A DNA stretch of 64,000 nucleotides from Rathayibacter sp. VKM Ac-2857 (GTDB lineage Bacteria > Actinomycetota > Actinomycetes > Actinomycetales > Microbacteriaceae): NCBI RefSeq assembly GCF_013205025.1, contig NZ_JABMLE010000004.1:246946-310945 (forward strand), given 5' to 3'. Position numbers and translations under genes: made by a program. The notes under the pieces are model-generated. The model was not told the origin of the DNA. It ran no database searches and saw only the letters and a program-made list of their open reading frames with translations. Below, piece by piece: positions 11,329 through 21,800 of the stretch. The stretch's first letter is position 1. Every line of letters starts with the position of its first letter.

Positions 11329-11592
11329 GTGAAAACTTTCGACGACCTCTTCGCTGAGCTGGGCGAGAAGGCCGCCGCGCGTCCCGAGGGTTCGGGCACG
11401 GTCCGCGAGCTCGACGCCGGTGTGCACTTCATCGGCAAGAAGATCGTCGAGGAGGCCGCCGAGGTGTGGATGGCCGCCGAGTACGAGGGCGACGAGCGCA
11501 CGGCCGAGGAGATCTCGCAGCTGCTCTACCACCTGCAGGTGCTGATGCTCGCGAAGGGCCTGACGACGGCCGACGTCTACCGACATCTGTGA
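11329..11592 (+). CDS. hisE: Phosphoribosyl-ATP pyrophosphatase
   Basis: Second step of histidine synthesis, hydrolysing PR-ATP to PR-AMP. The 87-residue all-helical product has the family pattern [20 protein letters not shown], then [17 protein letters not shown] and [14 protein letters not shown], supplying the acidic metal ligands. It is a free-standing HisE; HisI is encoded separately at 13381. hisG follows after 119 bp, a wider gap than the usual tight hisE-hisG pair. Confidence 0.94.
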   Translation: MKTFDDLFAELGEKAAARPEGSGTVRELDAGVHFIGKKIVEEAAEVWMAAEYEGDERTAEEISQLLYHLQVLMLAKGLTTADVYRHL

Positions 11593-11652
11593 GCATCCCC
11601 CCGATCGCCGGAGTGCGCCGCCGCCACGTGGCCGCGCGCTCCCACGCTCTCC

Positions 11653-11670
11653 GAGGCGCCGTCGCGCCTC
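11653..11670 (+). other. Small stem-loop in hisE-hisG gap
   Basis: GAGGCGC (11653-11659) pairs with GCGCCTC (11664-11670) around a 4-nt loop, 42 nt before hisG. It may act as a weak attenuator or an mRNA stabiliser. Nothing else recognisable lies in this 119-bp gap. Confidence 0.3.
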
Positions 11671-11711
11671 CGCTCACCGAATCACCCTCGACCTCCAGAG
11701 GACGTCCCGTC

Positions 11712-12608
11712 GTGACCACGACCACCCGCACCACTCCTGACACCACCGGCACCACCGCCCCGCCCGCGCTCCTGCGCGTCGCCGTCCCGAACAAGGGCTC
11801 GCTCTCCGAGACCGCCGGCCAGATGCTGGCCGAGGCCGGCTACACCGGCCGCCGCGATCCCAAGGAGCTGCACGTCGTCGACGAGCGCAACGGCGTCGAG
11901 TTCTTCTACCTCCGCCCGCGCGACATCGCCACCTACGTCGGCTCCGGCGCGCTGGACGTCGGCGTCACCGGCCGCGACCTGCTGATCGACTCCGGCTCCG
12001 AGGCGCGCGAGATCGCCAGCCTCGGCTTCGCCGACTCGACCTTCCGCTTCGCCGGTCCGGCCGGCCGCTACACCGAGCTGCAGCAGATCGACGGCCTCCG
12101 CGTCGCGACCAGCTACCCCGGTCTCGTCGGCCGCTTCCTGCGCGAGCACGGCGTCGAGGTCACCCTCATCCGCTTGGACGGCGCGGTCGAGTCGGCCATC
12201 CAGCTCGGCGTCGCCGACGTGATCGCCGACGTCGTCGAGACCGGCACCACGCTGCGGAAGGCGGGCCTGGAGATCTTCGGCCCGGTCATCCTGAAGTCCA
12301 CGGCCGTCCTCGTCTCCGGCGCGGGCGAGCCGGAGGGAATCCCGGTCCTGCTGCGCCGCCTCCAGGGCGTGCTCGTCGCCCGCGAGTACGTGCTGCTCGA
12401 CTACGACTGCCCCGTCGCCCTGCTCGAGACCGCCACCGCGCTCGCGCCCGGCTTCGAGTCGCCGACCGTCTCGCCGCTGCACGACCCCGAGTGGGTCGCC
12501 GTGCGCGTGATGGTGCCGCGCGCCGACATGAACCAGGTGATGGACCGCCTGTACGACCTCGGCGCCCGCGCGATCCTGGTCACCTCGATCCACGCCGCAC
12601 GCCTCTAG
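11712..12608 (+). CDS. hisG: ATP phosphoribosyltransferase, long form
   Basis: Commits ATP and PRPP to histidine synthesis and is normally feedback-inhibited by histidine. The catalytic part begins with [20 protein letters not shown] and includes [10 protein letters not shown], with the PRPP-loop region around [18 protein letters not shown]. Residues about 225-298 ([20 protein letters not shown]) form the C-terminal regulatory domain of the long HisG type, so no HisZ is needed. GTG 11712 is chosen; the first 20 residues are Thr-rich and probably disordered. A longer upstream reading would run into hisE. Confidence 0.92.
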   Translation: MTTTTRTTPDTTGTTAPPALLRVAVPNKGSLSETAGQMLAEAGYTGRRDPKELHVVDERNGVEFFYLRPRDIATYVGSGALDVGVTGRDLLIDSGSEAREIASLGFADSTFRFAGPAGRYTELQQIDGLRVATSYPGLVGRFLREHGVEVTLIRLDGAVESAIQLGVADVIADVVETGTTLRKAGLEIFGPVILKSTAVLVSGAGEPEGIPVLLRRLQGVLVAREYVLLDYDCPVALLETATALAPGFESPTVSPLHDPEWVAVRVMVPRADMNQVMDRLYDLGARAILVTSIHAARL

Positions 12609-12619
12609 GAGGGGGAGCG

Positions 12620-13384
12620 ATGAGTCTCGCCGTCCGCGTCATCCCGTGCCTCGACGTGGCCGCCGGCCGCGTCGTCAAGGGCGTCAACTTCCAGAACCTG
12701 CGCGACGCCGGCGACCCGGTCGAGCTCGCCCGCCTCTACTTCGAGCAGGGCGCCGACGAGCTGACCTTCCTCGACGTCACCGCCACCGTCGACGACCGCT
12801 CCACCACCTACGAGGTCGTCCGCGCGACCGCCGAGCAGGTCTTCATCCCGCTCACCGTCGGCGGGGGAGTGCGCTCCGTCGAGGACGTCTCGCGCCTGCT
12901 CGCGCACGGCGCGGACAAGGTCGGAGTCAACTCCGCCGCCATCGCCCGCCCCGAGCTGATCGGCGAGATCGCCGACGTCTTCGGCGCGCAGGTGCTGGTC
13001 CTCTCCCTCGACGTCAAGCGGAGTGACGCCACGCCCTCGGGCTTCGTCGTCACCACCCACGGCGGTCGCCGTGAGACGACCCTCGACGCGCTCGCCTGGG
13101 CGGCCGAGGCCGTCGAGCGCGGGGCCGGCGAGCTGCTGGTCAACTCCATCGACGCCGACGGCACCAAGCAGGGCTTCGACCTGCCGCTGATCGGTGCGAT
13201 GCGCGAGCTCAGCACCGTTCCGGTGATCGCCTCGGGCGGCGCCGGCGCCCTCGAGCACTTCGCCCCCGCCATCGAGGCGGGCGCCGACGCGGTGCTCGCC
13301 GCCTCCGTCTTCCACAATCGCGAGCTGACGATCGGCGACGTCAAGCGCGCCCTCGACGACTCCGGGATCGAGATCCGCCGATGA
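12620..13384 (+). CDS. hisF: Imidazole glycerol phosphate synthase cyclase subunit
   Basis: With HisH it makes IGP and AICAR. The 254-residue barrel starts [20 protein letters not shown], with the catalytic Asp near residue 11, and has the second catalytic Asp in [19 protein letters not shown] near 180. ATG 12620 follows a strong AGGAGGGGGAG Shine-Dalgarno run (12608-12618). The stop overlaps hisI by 4 bp. Confidence 0.96.
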   Translation: MSLAVRVIPCLDVAAGRVVKGVNFQNLRDAGDPVELARLYFEQGADELTFLDVTATVDDRSTTYEVVRATAEQVFIPLTVGGGVRSVEDVSRLLAHGADKVGVNSAAIARPELIGEIADVFGAQVLVLSLDVKRSDATPSGFVVTTHGGRRETTLDALAWAAEAVERGAGELLVNSIDADGTKQGFDLPLIGAMRELSTVPVIASGGAGALEHFAPAIEAGADAVLAASVFHNRELTIGDVKRALDDSGIEIRR

Positions 13385-13764
13385 GCACCGACACGACCGT
13401 TCCGGACGACCTCACCGCGGTCCTCGACCGCGCGACCTTCGACGCGAGCGGCCTCCTGCCCGCCGTCATCCAGCAGCACGACACCGGCGAGGTGCTGATG
13501 CTCGGCTGGATGGACCGCGAGGCGCTGCGCCGCACGCTGACCGAGGGCCGGGTGACCTTCTGGTCGCGCTCGCGCCAGGAGTACTGGCGGAAGGGCGACA
13601 CCTCCGGACACGCCCAGTACGTCCGCGGGGCCGCGCTCGACTGCGACGCCGACACGCTGCTCGTGCAGGTCGAGCAGATCGGCGCCGCCTGCCACACCGG
13701 CGAGCACTCCTGCTTCGACGTGGATCCGCTCCAGCCGGTGACGGACCTCGGGCCCACGGCGTGA
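13381..13764 (+). CDS. hisI: Phosphoribosyl-AMP cyclohydrolase
   Basis: Third step of histidine synthesis, a Zn/Mg enzyme opening the adenine ring of PR-AMP. The 127-residue protein carries [14 protein letters not shown], the [17 protein letters not shown] active-site stretch, the metal-binding [12 protein letters not shown] and the cysteines in [12 protein letters not shown]. It overlaps both neighbours by 4 bp. The following gene is the Trp-operon membrane protein; trpE, which lies between these two in Mycobacterium tuberculosis, is absent. Confidence 0.95.
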   Translation: MSTDTTVPDDLTAVLDRATFDASGLLPAVIQQHDTGEVLMLGWMDREALRRTLTEGRVTFWSRSRQEYWRKGDTSGHAQYVRGAALDCDADTLLVQVEQIGAACHTGEHSCFDVDPLQPVTDLGPTA

Positions 13765-14390
13765 GCGGCCGGCGGCTGAAGTACTCCGCGATCCTCGGGA
13801 TCGTGCTGCTCGCCGCGCTCGAGCTCACCTCGTCCACGCAGCCCTGGGCGACCCTCGTGCTCACCCCGGGCGTCGGCGACGGCCGCGCCCTCTCTGTGGC
13901 GGGCACCGTCGCGGCGCCGGCGCTGTCGGCCCTCGCGCTGGCCGGGCTCGCGCTCGCGGCCGCACTTGCGATCGCCGGTCCCGCGTTCCGCATCGTGCTC
14001 GGGCTGCTGCAGATCGTCCTCGGCGGCTCCGTCGTCCTGGCCGCCTCGACCGCGCTCGCCGATCCCGTCCGCGCGGGCTCGTCACTGGTCACCGATGCGA
14101 CCGCGATCGCGGGCCGGGAGTCGGTCGCGGCGCTCGTCGAGTCGTCCTCCTCGACCGCCTGGCCGGTCGTCGCCCTGGTCGCCGGGGTGCTGACCGCCGT
14201 GATCGGCGTCTTCGTGCTCGTGACGGTCCGGCGCTGGCCGGGAGCGAAGAAGAAGCGCGCCTCCCGGTTCGAGCCCGCCGACGGCTACGGTCACGGCGCG
14301 ACCACCTTGCAGACGGACGACGGCGACATCGATCCCGTCGTCTCCTGGGACGAGCTGTCCCGCGGCGACGACCCGACCTCCGCCCGCTGA
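13761..14390 (+). CDS. Trp biosynthesis-associated membrane protein (Trp_oprn_chp family)
   Basis: Integral membrane protein of unknown function that in actinobacteria lies in trp operons. The 209-residue product has four predicted transmembrane stretches (about 9-29, 50-75, 77-97 and 132-156). A TM1-TM2 loop contains [11 protein letters not shown], and a polar cytoplasmic tail follows a KKKR patch near 165. Family membership is inferred from this topology, the Q-P-W loop and its position upstream of trpC. It is translationally coupled to hisI. Confidence 0.8.
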   Translation: MSGRRLKYSAILGIVLLAALELTSSTQPWATLVLTPGVGDGRALSVAGTVAAPALSALALAGLALAAALAIAGPAFRIVLGLLQIVLGGSVVLAASTALADPVRAGSSLVTDATAIAGRESVAALVESSSSTAWPVVALVAGVLTAVIGVFVLVTVRRWPGAKKKRASRFEPADGYGHGATTLQTDDGDIDPVVSWDELSRGDDPTSAR

Positions 14391-14443
14391 GCACGCCCTC
14401 CGCAGACCCCGCCCGGCGGCGGAGCCCTTCGCCCCCGAGCCGC

Positions 14444-14449
14444 TAGACT
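14444..14449 (+). promoter_or_regulatory. -10 box upstream of the HGxxPAAW gene
   Basis: TAGACT, 34 nt before the start codon, leaving a short leader with AGGAGGAG. It may drive the small gene and trpCBA. Confidence 0.45.
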
Positions 14450-14483
14450 GCTCTGGTTCCCACGCACGTCCAGGAGGAGAGCC

Positions 14484-14717
14484 ATGAGCACCGAGCACGA
14501 CGACGACAACCACGGCCACTCGCCCGCAGCGTGGACGGCCGTCGTCATCATGCTGGTCGGCTTCACGGTCGGCACGATCGCCTTCTGGTTCGACCAGCCC
14601 CTCGTCGTCTGGCTGTCCGCCGGCCTCGTCGTGGTCGGCCTGCTCGTCGGCGTGATCCTGGCCCGTCTGGGCTACGGCGTCGACGGCGCGAAGGCCAACC
14701 CGAAGGCGCGCGCGTAG
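14484..14717 (+). CDS. HGxxPAAW family small membrane protein
   Basis: 77-residue protein with the diagnostic HGHSPAAW at residues ~10-17 followed by two transmembrane helices (~19-39 and 42-64). Its function is unknown; the family is a recurrent neighbour of actinobacterial trp operons. It has a strong AGGAGGAG Shine-Dalgarno sequence (14472-14479), and trpC starts 1 nt after its stop, suggesting a role tied to tryptophan synthesis or simple co-transcription. Confidence 0.85.
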   Translation: MSTEHDDDNHGHSPAAWTAVVIMLVGFTVGTIAFWFDQPLVVWLSAGLVVVGLLVGVILARLGYGVDGAKANPKARA

Positions 14718-14718
14718 A

Positions 14719-15492
14719 GTGCTCAGCGATCTGACCGCCGGCGCCCTGGCCGATGCGGCCCGGCGTCGCGAGACCGTCCCCCTCGCCGTCCTCGAGCGGC
14801 GTGCTGCCGAGCGCCCGCCCGCCCTCGACGCCCTCGCCGCGCTGGCCCCCGCCGAGCGCGTGCGGATCATCGCCGAGGTCAAGCGCTCCAGCCCCTCCCG
14901 CGGCGCCCTCGCCGAGATCCCCGACCCGGCGCTGCTCGCCGGCCAGTACGAGCTCGGGGGAGCGAGCGCGATCAGCGTCCTCACCGAGGAGCGCCGCTTC
15001 AAGGGCTCCCTCGCCGATCTCGAGGCCGTCCGCGCGAAGGTCTCGATCCCGGTGCTGCGCAAGGACTTCATCGCGGAGCCGTACCAGGTCCTCGAGGCGC
15101 GCGCGGCCGGGGCGGACCTCGTCCTCCTCATCGTCGCCGCACTCGAGCAGCCCGTGCTGGCCGAGCTGCACGCCCTCGTCCTCGAGCTCGGGATGACTCC
15201 GCTGGTCGAGACGCACTCGGGCGACGAGCTCGAGCGGGCCGCCGACCTCGGCGCGCGCCTGATCGGCGTCAACGCCCGCGACCTCTCCACCTTCGAGCTC
15301 GACCGCGACCTCTTCGGCCGCCTCTCCGAGCGCTTCCCGGCCGACGCGGTCAAGGTCGCGGAGTCGGCGGTCCTCTCGGCCGACGACGTCGCGCACTACC
15401 GCCGCTCCGGCGCCGACGTCGTCCTCGTCGGCGAGGCCCTCGTCACCGGCGGCGACCCGGTCTCCACCCTCGCCGGCTTCCTCGCGCACTGA
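14719..15492 (+). CDS. trpC: Indole-3-glycerol phosphate synthase
   Basis: Cyclises CdRP to indole-3-glycerol phosphate. The 257-residue barrel has the signature IIAEVKRSSPSRGAL near 50-64, LRKDFIAEPYQV near 113, VETHSGDELERA and IGVNARDLSTFELD near 180, and AESAVLSADDV near 215. The GTG start lies 1 nt after the preceding TAG, so there is no room for a trp leader peptide or attenuator here. trpB follows after 58 bp. Confidence 0.95.
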   Translation: MLSDLTAGALADAARRRETVPLAVLERRAAERPPALDALAALAPAERVRIIAEVKRSSPSRGALAEIPDPALLAGQYELGGASAISVLTEERRFKGSLADLEAVRAKVSIPVLRKDFIAEPYQVLEARAAGADLVLLIVAALEQPVLAELHALVLELGMTPLVETHSGDELERAADLGARLIGVNARDLSTFELDRDLFGRLSERFPADAVKVAESAVLSADDVAHYRRSGADVVLVGEALVTGGDPVSTLAGFLAH

Positions 15493-15550
15493 GCCGGGAT
15501 CCGCACGATCCCCGCACCGATCCACGATCCACTGATAGGCGGCACCTGCC

Positions 15551-16762
15551 ATGGCACTCCGGGATGAACTCGGCCCGTACTTCGGCGACTTCGGCGGACG
15601 CTACGTCCCCGAATCCCTCGTGGAGGCGCTCGACGAGCTGAGCGCCGAGTACGAGCGCACCAAGGTCGACCCCGGGTTCGCGGCCGAGCTGACGGAGCTG
15701 CACCGCAGCTACACCGGCCGGCCCTCGATCATCACCGAGGTGCCGCGCTTCGCCGAGCACGCGGGCGGCGCGCGGATCATCCTCAAGCGCGAGGACCTCA
15801 ACCACACCGGCTCGCACAAGATCAACAACGTGCTCGGCCAGGCACTGCTCACCAAGCGGATCGGCAAGACCCGCGTGATCGCGGAGACCGGCGCCGGTCA
15901 GCACGGCGTGGCCACGGCCACCGCCGCCGCGCTCTTCGGCCTCGACTGCGTCGTCTACATGGGCGAGGTCGACACCGAGCGCCAGGCGCTCAACGTCGCC
16001 CGGATGCGCCTGCTCGGCGCCGAGGTCGTCTCGGTGACCACCGGCTCGCGCACCCTCAAGGACGCGATCAACGACGCGATGCGCGACTGGGTCACCAACG
16101 TCGAGACCACCAACTACATCTTCGGCACCGTCGCGGGCCCGCACCCCTTCCCGGCGATGGTGCGCGACTTCCAGAAGATCATCGGCGAGGAGGCGCGCGA
16201 GCAGGTCCTCGCGCTCACAGGCGCCCTGCCCACCGCGGTCACGGCCTGCGTCGGCGGCGGCTCCAACGCGATGGGCATCTTCCACGCGTTCCTGGACGAC
16301 GCGGACGTCCGGCTCGTCGGCTTCGAGGCCGGCGGCGACGGGATCGAGACCCCGCGCCACGCGGCGACCATCAGCAAGGGCCGCCCCGGCGTCCTGCACG
16401 GCGCCCGCAGCTTCCTGCTCCAGGACGAGGACGGCCAGACCATCGACTCGCACTCGATCTCGGCCGGGCTCGACTACCCCGGCGTCGGCCCCGAGCACGC
16501 CTGGCTCTCCAGCATCGGCCGCGCCGACTACCGCGCGGTCACCGACTCCGCCGCGATGGACGCCCTGATGCTGCTCAGCCGCACCGAGGGCATCATCCCC
16601 GCCATCGAGTCGGCGCACGCCCTGGCCGGCACGCTCGAGCTCGGCCGCGAGCTGGGCCCCGACGCGACCATCCTGGTCAACCTCTCCGGTCGCGGCGACA
16701 AGGACATGACGACCGCCGCGCGCTACTTCGGCCTGATCGACCAGGGCGCGGTGCAGTCGTGA
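15551..16762 (+). CDS. trpB: Tryptophan synthase beta chain
   Basis: PLP enzyme joining indole and serine to tryptophan. The 403-residue product contains [20 protein letters not shown] with the PLP lysine of HTGSHKIN near residue 87, [17 protein letters not shown], and the phosphate-binding [12 protein letters not shown] near 232. It begins [15 protein letters not shown] as usual for TrpB1. The stop overlaps trpA by 4 bp, matching the alpha2beta2 complex. Confidence 0.97.
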   Translation: MALRDELGPYFGDFGGRYVPESLVEALDELSAEYERTKVDPGFAAELTELHRSYTGRPSIITEVPRFAEHAGGARIILKREDLNHTGSHKINNVLGQALLTKRIGKTRVIAETGAGQHGVATATAAALFGLDCVVYMGEVDTERQALNVARMRLLGAEVVSVTTGSRTLKDAINDAMRDWVTNVETTNYIFGTVAGPHPFPAMVRDFQKIIGEEAREQVLALTGALPTAVTACVGGGSNAMGIFHAFLDDADVRLVGFEAGGDGIETPRHAATISKGRPGVLHGARSFLLQDEDGQTIDSHSISAGLDYPGVGPEHAWLSSIGRADYRAVTDSAAMDALMLLSRTEGIIPAIESAHALAGTLELGRELGPDATILVNLSGRGDKDMTTAARYFGLIDQGAVQS

Positions 16763-17559
16763 GCGGCCTCGGACCGAGCGTCGCCGAGACCGTCCGCCGC
16801 CGCAACCAGGAGGCCGCGGGTGCCCTGATCGGCTACTTGCCCGCCGGCTTCCCCGACCTCGCGACGAGCATCGACGCCGCGGTCGCCCTGGCCGAGAACG
16901 GCGTCGACGCGATCGAGCTCGGCCTGCCCTACTCCGACCCGGTGATGGACGGCCCGGTCATCCAGGAGGCGACGCAGGCGGCCCTCGCCGGCGGCTTCCG
17001 CCTCCGCCACGGCTTCGAGGCCGTGCGCGAGATCCGCGCGCGGGTCGACGTGCCGGTGCTCGTCATGACGTACTACAACCCCGTGCTGCAGTACGGCGTC
17101 GAGCGCTTCGCCACCGACCTCGCCGAGGCGGGCGGCTCCGGCCTGATCACCCCCGACCTCATCCCCGACGAGGGCGCCGAGTGGATCGCCGTCTCCGAGC
17201 GCCTCGGCCTCGACCGCGTCTTCCTCGCGGCACCGTCCTCCACCGACGCGCGTCTGCGCGCGACCGTCGAGGCCAGCCGGGGCTTCGTCTACGCCGTCTC
17301 GACGATGGGCATCACCGGCGCCCGCGCCGACGTGGACCGCGCCGCCCGCACCCTGGTCGACCGGCTGCGCGCCGCGGGCTCCGACAGCGCCTGCGTCGGG
17401 GTCGGCGTCTCGACCGGCGACCAGGTCGCCGAGATCCTCGCCTACGCCGACGGCGCGATCGTGGGCTCGGCCCTCGTGCGCGCGCTCGCCTCGGGCGGGG
17501 TCGACGCCGTGGCGGAGACGGCACGAGGTCTGGCAGAGGGCACGCGTCCGCGAGCCTGA
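16759..17559 (+). CDS. trpA: Tryptophan synthase alpha chain
   Basis: Cleaves indole-3-glycerol phosphate to indole, which is channelled to TrpB. The 266-residue barrel has [34 protein letters not shown] (catalytic Glu near residue 53, catalytic Asp shortly after), [14 protein letters not shown] and the phosphate loop [11 protein letters not shown] near 214. It is translationally coupled to trpB and is the last gene of the trp block. Confidence 0.96.
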   Translation: MSGLGPSVAETVRRRNQEAAGALIGYLPAGFPDLATSIDAAVALAENGVDAIELGLPYSDPVMDGPVIQEATQAALAGGFRLRHGFEAVREIRARVDVPVLVMTYYNPVLQYGVERFATDLAEAGGSGLITPDLIPDEGAEWIAVSERLGLDRVFLAAPSSTDARLRATVEASRGFVYAVSTMGITGARADVDRAARTLVDRLRAAGSDSACVGVGVSTGDQVAEILAYADGAIVGSALVRALASGGVDAVAETARGLAEGTRPRA

Positions 17560-17569
17560 CGCCTCCCAG

Positions 17570-17575
17570 TACACT
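17570..17575 (+). promoter_or_regulatory. Possible -10 box of lgt
   Basis: TACACT in the 84-bp trpA-lgt gap, 68 nt before the lgt GTG. It is the same hexamer as the uvrA -10. No clear -35 is visible. Confidence 0.4.
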
Positions 17576-17643
17576 CGGGATGCCCGTCGGGGCGCGGCGC
17601 CGCCGCGACCGCGGGATCCCTCCTTCGAAAGGTCGACGTACCG

Positions 17644-18615
17644 GTGTCCGTACCGCTGAGCATCCCGAGTCCGCCCGAGGCGTGGAGTCAGTACGACTTC
17701 ACGCTCTTCGATCGCGCGTTCTCGATCCACACCTACGCCGTGTGCATCCTGGTCGGCATCGTCGTCGCCACGATCATGACGAACGCCCGCCTCAAGCGCC
17801 GCGGCGCCGAGCCCTGGGTCGTCCTCGACATCATCATCTGGGCCGTGCCGCTCGGCATCATCGGCGCGCGGCTCTACCACGTGCTCACGCACCCCGGCGA
17901 CTACTTCTTCGCCGGCGCGGACCCGTGGGAGATCATCCGGATCTGGAACGGCGGCAACGCGATCTTCGGCGGCCTGATCGGCGGTGCCGTCGGCGCCTGG
18001 ATCGGCTGCCGCTGGACCGGCGTGCGCTTCTGGACCTTCGCCGACGCCCTCGCCCCCGGCATGCTCGCCGCGCAGGCCATCGGCCGCCTCGGCAACTGGT
18101 TCAACCACGAGCTGTTCGGCCTGCCGACGACCCTGCCCTGGGGCCTCGAGATCGAGAGCAGCAACCCGGCCTTCCCGGTCGGCCTGCCCGCCGGCACGCT
18201 CTTCCACCCGACCTTCCTCTACGAGATCCTCTGGAACGCCGTCGGCATCGCCGTCATCCTGCTGCTCGAGCGCCGCCTCAAGCTGCAGTGGGGCACCGTG
18301 TTCGCCGCCTACCTGATCTGGTACGGCGTCGGCCGCGTCTGGTTCGAGTCGATCCGCATCGACCCGAGCGAGTTCTTCTGGGGCATCCGCACCAACGTCT
18401 GGGCCGCCCTGATCGCGATCGTGATCGGCCTGCTCCTCGTCGTGATCCAGCGGCGCGAGCACCCCGGCCGCGAGACCTCGGCCTACCGGCCCGGTCGCGA
18501 GTGGACGCCCGCCCCGGCTGCGGTAGAATTTGAGGACGTCGAGTCCGACTCCGACGCACCCACCACTCCTTCTTCCGGCACCGACGCCGAGAAGTCGACG
18601 GTCTCCCGCAGCTGA
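17644..18615 (+). CDS. lgt: Prolipoprotein diacylglyceryl transferase
   Basis: Membrane enzyme that moves diacylglycerol from phosphatidylglycerol to the lipobox cysteine of prelipoproteins. The 323-residue protein has about seven hydrophobic segments. The Lgt signature [20 protein letters not shown] lies near residues 145-165, with the conserved [15 protein letters not shown] near 77. The C-terminal ~50 residues are polar and low complexity. GTG 17644 is preceded by GAAAGG at 17627-17632. It adjoins trpA, as in Mycobacterium. Confidence 0.94.
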   Translation: MSVPLSIPSPPEAWSQYDFTLFDRAFSIHTYAVCILVGIVVATIMTNARLKRRGAEPWVVLDIIIWAVPLGIIGARLYHVLTHPGDYFFAGADPWEIIRIWNGGNAIFGGLIGGAVGAWIGCRWTGVRFWTFADALAPGMLAAQAIGRLGNWFNHELFGLPTTLPWGLEIESSNPAFPVGLPAGTLFHPTFLYEILWNAVGIAVILLLERRLKLQWGTVFAAYLIWYGVGRVWFESIRIDPSEFFWGIRTNVWAALIAIVIGLLLVVIQRREHPGRETSAYRPGREWTPAPAAVEFEDVESDSDAPTTPSSGTDAEKSTVSRS

Positions 18616-18853
18616 CGCGGTCCGCGGCACCCCCGCGGCCCCGCATCCAGCTCCCACCCCGTCCGATCGCTCCCCGCGGCTCAGCCACAAGCGCTGCCGC
18701 GGGGCGCGATCGCACGGCCCCGCCGACGGCGCCAGATCTCCGCTCCGCGACCACAGAACGCACGGCCCTCCCGATCGGGGAGCCGCTCCTCCACCACCAC
18801 ACCGCGGGCCAGCGACGTCCCGATCCGCTACGACTCTCGTGAGGACGGTCCCC

Positions 18854-21800
18854 ATGGCTCCCGTTCAGCCCTCGCCCCGCGTCCCCGCCGTGCCGTTCCT
18901 CGGCACCCCGAGTGCCCAGGGGATGTACGACCCGGCGGCCGAGAAGGACGCCTGCGGTCTCGCCATGGTCGCCACCATGCGCGGGACGGCCGGGCACGAC
19001 ATCATCGACGCCGCGCTGAACGCGCTGCGCAACCTCGAGCACCGCGGCGCCGTCGGCTCGGACGCCGGCACCGGTGACGGCGCGGGGATCATCACCCAGA
19101 TCCCCGACGACTTCCTGCGCGCCGTCGCGGCCGTCGAGCTGCCCCCCGTCGGGCAGTACGCGGTCGGCAACGCCTTCCTGCCCGTCGACGTCTTCGAGCG
19201 CGAGCGGGTCAAGTCGACCATCGCCGAGATGGCCCGCGAGGAGAACCTCACGGTCCTCGGCTGGCGCTCCATCCCGGTCCAGCCCGACGAGATCGGCACG
19301 CTCGCCCGCGCCGCGATGCCGGCGATCGAGCAGCTCTACGTCGCGAGCGAGCTGACCGACGCCGCCGGCGTGCCGCTGGCCGGGCTCCGCCTCGACCGCC
19401 TCACCTTCCGCCTGCGCAAGCGCGTCGAGCGCGAGCTCGAGGTGTACTTCATGTCGCTCTCGAGCCGCACGCTCGTCTACAAGGGCATGGTCACGACGCT
19501 CCAGCTCGAGCCGTTCTACCCCGACCTGTCCGACGAGCGCTTCACCTCGAAGCTCGCGCTGGTGCACTCGCGCTACTCGACCAACACCTTCCCGTCCTGG
19601 CCGCTCGCGCAGCCGTTCCGGATGATCGCGCACAACGGCGAGATCAACACGGTGCAGGGCAACCGCAACTGGATGCGCGCGCGCCAGTCGCAGCTGAAGA
19701 GCGCCGAGCTCGGCGACCTCTCGCCGCTGTTCCCGATCGTCTCGACCGGCCGCAGCGACTCGGCCTCGTTCGACGAGACCGTCGAGCTGCTCACGCTGGC
19801 CGGCCGCTCGCTGCCGCACGCGATCATGATGATGGTGCCGGAGGCGTGGGAGAACCAGGCCGCCGCGATCGACCAGAAGCGCCGCGCCTTCTACGAGTAC
19901 CACTCGATGCTCATGGAGCCGTGGGACGGCCCGGCCGCGATCGTCTTCACCGACGGCGACCTCGTCGGCGCGACGCTGGACCGCAACGGCCTGCGCCCCG
20001 GCCGCTACGTCGTCACCGACGACGGCCTCGTCGTGCTCGCCAGCGAGATCGGCGTGCTCGACATCGACCCCGCGAAGATCGTCCGCAAGGGCCGGCTGCA
20101 GCCGGGCCGGATGTTCCTGGTCGACACCGAGCAGGGCCGCATCGTCGAGGACGAGGAGATCAAGGCGCAGCTCGCCGACTCCGGTCCCTTCGACGAGTGG
20201 CTCGACAAGGGCCGCATCAACCTCAAGGATCTGCCCGAGCGCGAGCACATCGTGCACACGCCCGCGTCGGTCAACCGCCGCCAGCGCACCTTCGGCTACA
20301 CCGAGGAGGAGGTGCGGCTGCTGCTGCTGCCGATGGCGAAGGCCGGCGCCGAGCCGCTCGGCGCCATGGGCTCCGACACCCCGGTCGCGGTGCTCTCCAA
20401 GCGCCCGCGCCTGCTCTTCGACTACTTCACCCAGGCGTTCGCGCAGGTGACCAACCCGCCGCTCGACTCCATCCGCGAGGAGGTCGTCACCTCGCTGCGC
20501 CTCGGCCTCGGCCCGGAGCGCAACCTGCTCTCGGCCGGCGCCGAGCACGCCCGCCAGGTCGTCCTCGACTTCCCGGTGATCGACAACGACGAGCTGGCCA
20601 AGATCCAGCACATCGCGCCGCGCCCGCTCAGCCACATCACCACGACGATCCGCGGCCTCTACCGCGTCGACGCCGGCCCCCGCGCCATGCAGGACCGCCT
20701 CGACGCGATGTGCGCCGAGGCCGACGAGGCCATCGCCGCCGGAGCGCAGTTCCTCGTGCTCTCGGACCGCGACTCCACCAAGGACCTCGCGCCGATCCCC
20801 TCGCTGCTGATGCTCGCCGCCGTGCACCACCACCTGATCCGCACCGAGAACCGGATGCGCGTCGGGCTGGTCGTCGAGGCCGGCGACGTCCGCGAGGTGC
20901 ACCACGTCGCGACGCTGATCGGCTACGGCGCCTCCGCGGTGAACCCGTACCTCGCGATGGAGACCTGCGAGCAGCTGGTGCGCAGCGGCATGATCTCGGA
21001 CATCTCGCCCGAGAAGGCCGTCAAGAACGTGATCAAGGCGCTCGGCAAGGGCGTGCTCAAGATCATGTCCAAGATGGGCATCTCGACCGTGTCGAGCTAC
21101 GCCGGCGCGCAGACCTTCGAGGCCGTCGGCCTCAGCCAGGTCTTCGTCGACCAGTACTTCACCGGCACCGCCTCCAAGCTCGGCGGCATCGGGATCGACG
21201 TCGTCGCCGAGGAGAACGCCGCACGCCACCGTGCCGCGTACCCCGAGGACGGCGCGGTCGTCGCGCACGAGCGCCTCGCGGTCGGCGGCGAGTACCAGTG
21301 GCGCCGCGACGGCGCGCCGCACCTCTTCAACCCGGACACCGTCTTCCGGCTGCAGCACTCCACCCGCAACCGCCGCTACGACGTCTTCCGCGAGTACACC
21401 AAGATGGTCGACGACCAGGCGCTCTCGCTGATGACCCTCCGCGGCATGTTCACCCTCGACACGGAGGGCCGCACGCCCGTCCCGATCGACGAGGTCGAGT
21501 CGGTCGAGTCGATCGTCAAGCGCTTCTCCACCGGGGCGATGAGCTACGGCTCCATCTCGCCGGAGGCGCACGAGACGCTCGCCATCGCGATGAACCGCCT
21601 CGGCGCCAAGTCGAACACCGGCGAGGGCGGCGAGGACACGGAGCGACTGCTCGACCCCGAGCGCCGCTCCGCGATCAAGCAGGTCGCCTCGGGCCGCTTC
21701 GGTGTCACGAGCATGTACCTGACCCACGCCGACGACATCCAGATCAAGCTCGCCCAGGGCGCCAAGCCCGGCGAGGGCGGCCAGCTGCCGCCGACCAAGG

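Noticed and set aside
14700-14720. trp leader peptide/attenuator before trpC
   Set aside because: Only 1 nt separates the preceding stop from the trpC start, and no Trp-codon run lies upstream.
18530-18853. N-terminal extension of gltB into lgt
   Set aside because: It would put over 140 low-complexity residues before the catalytic cysteine; ATG 18854 with GAGGAC fits the family.
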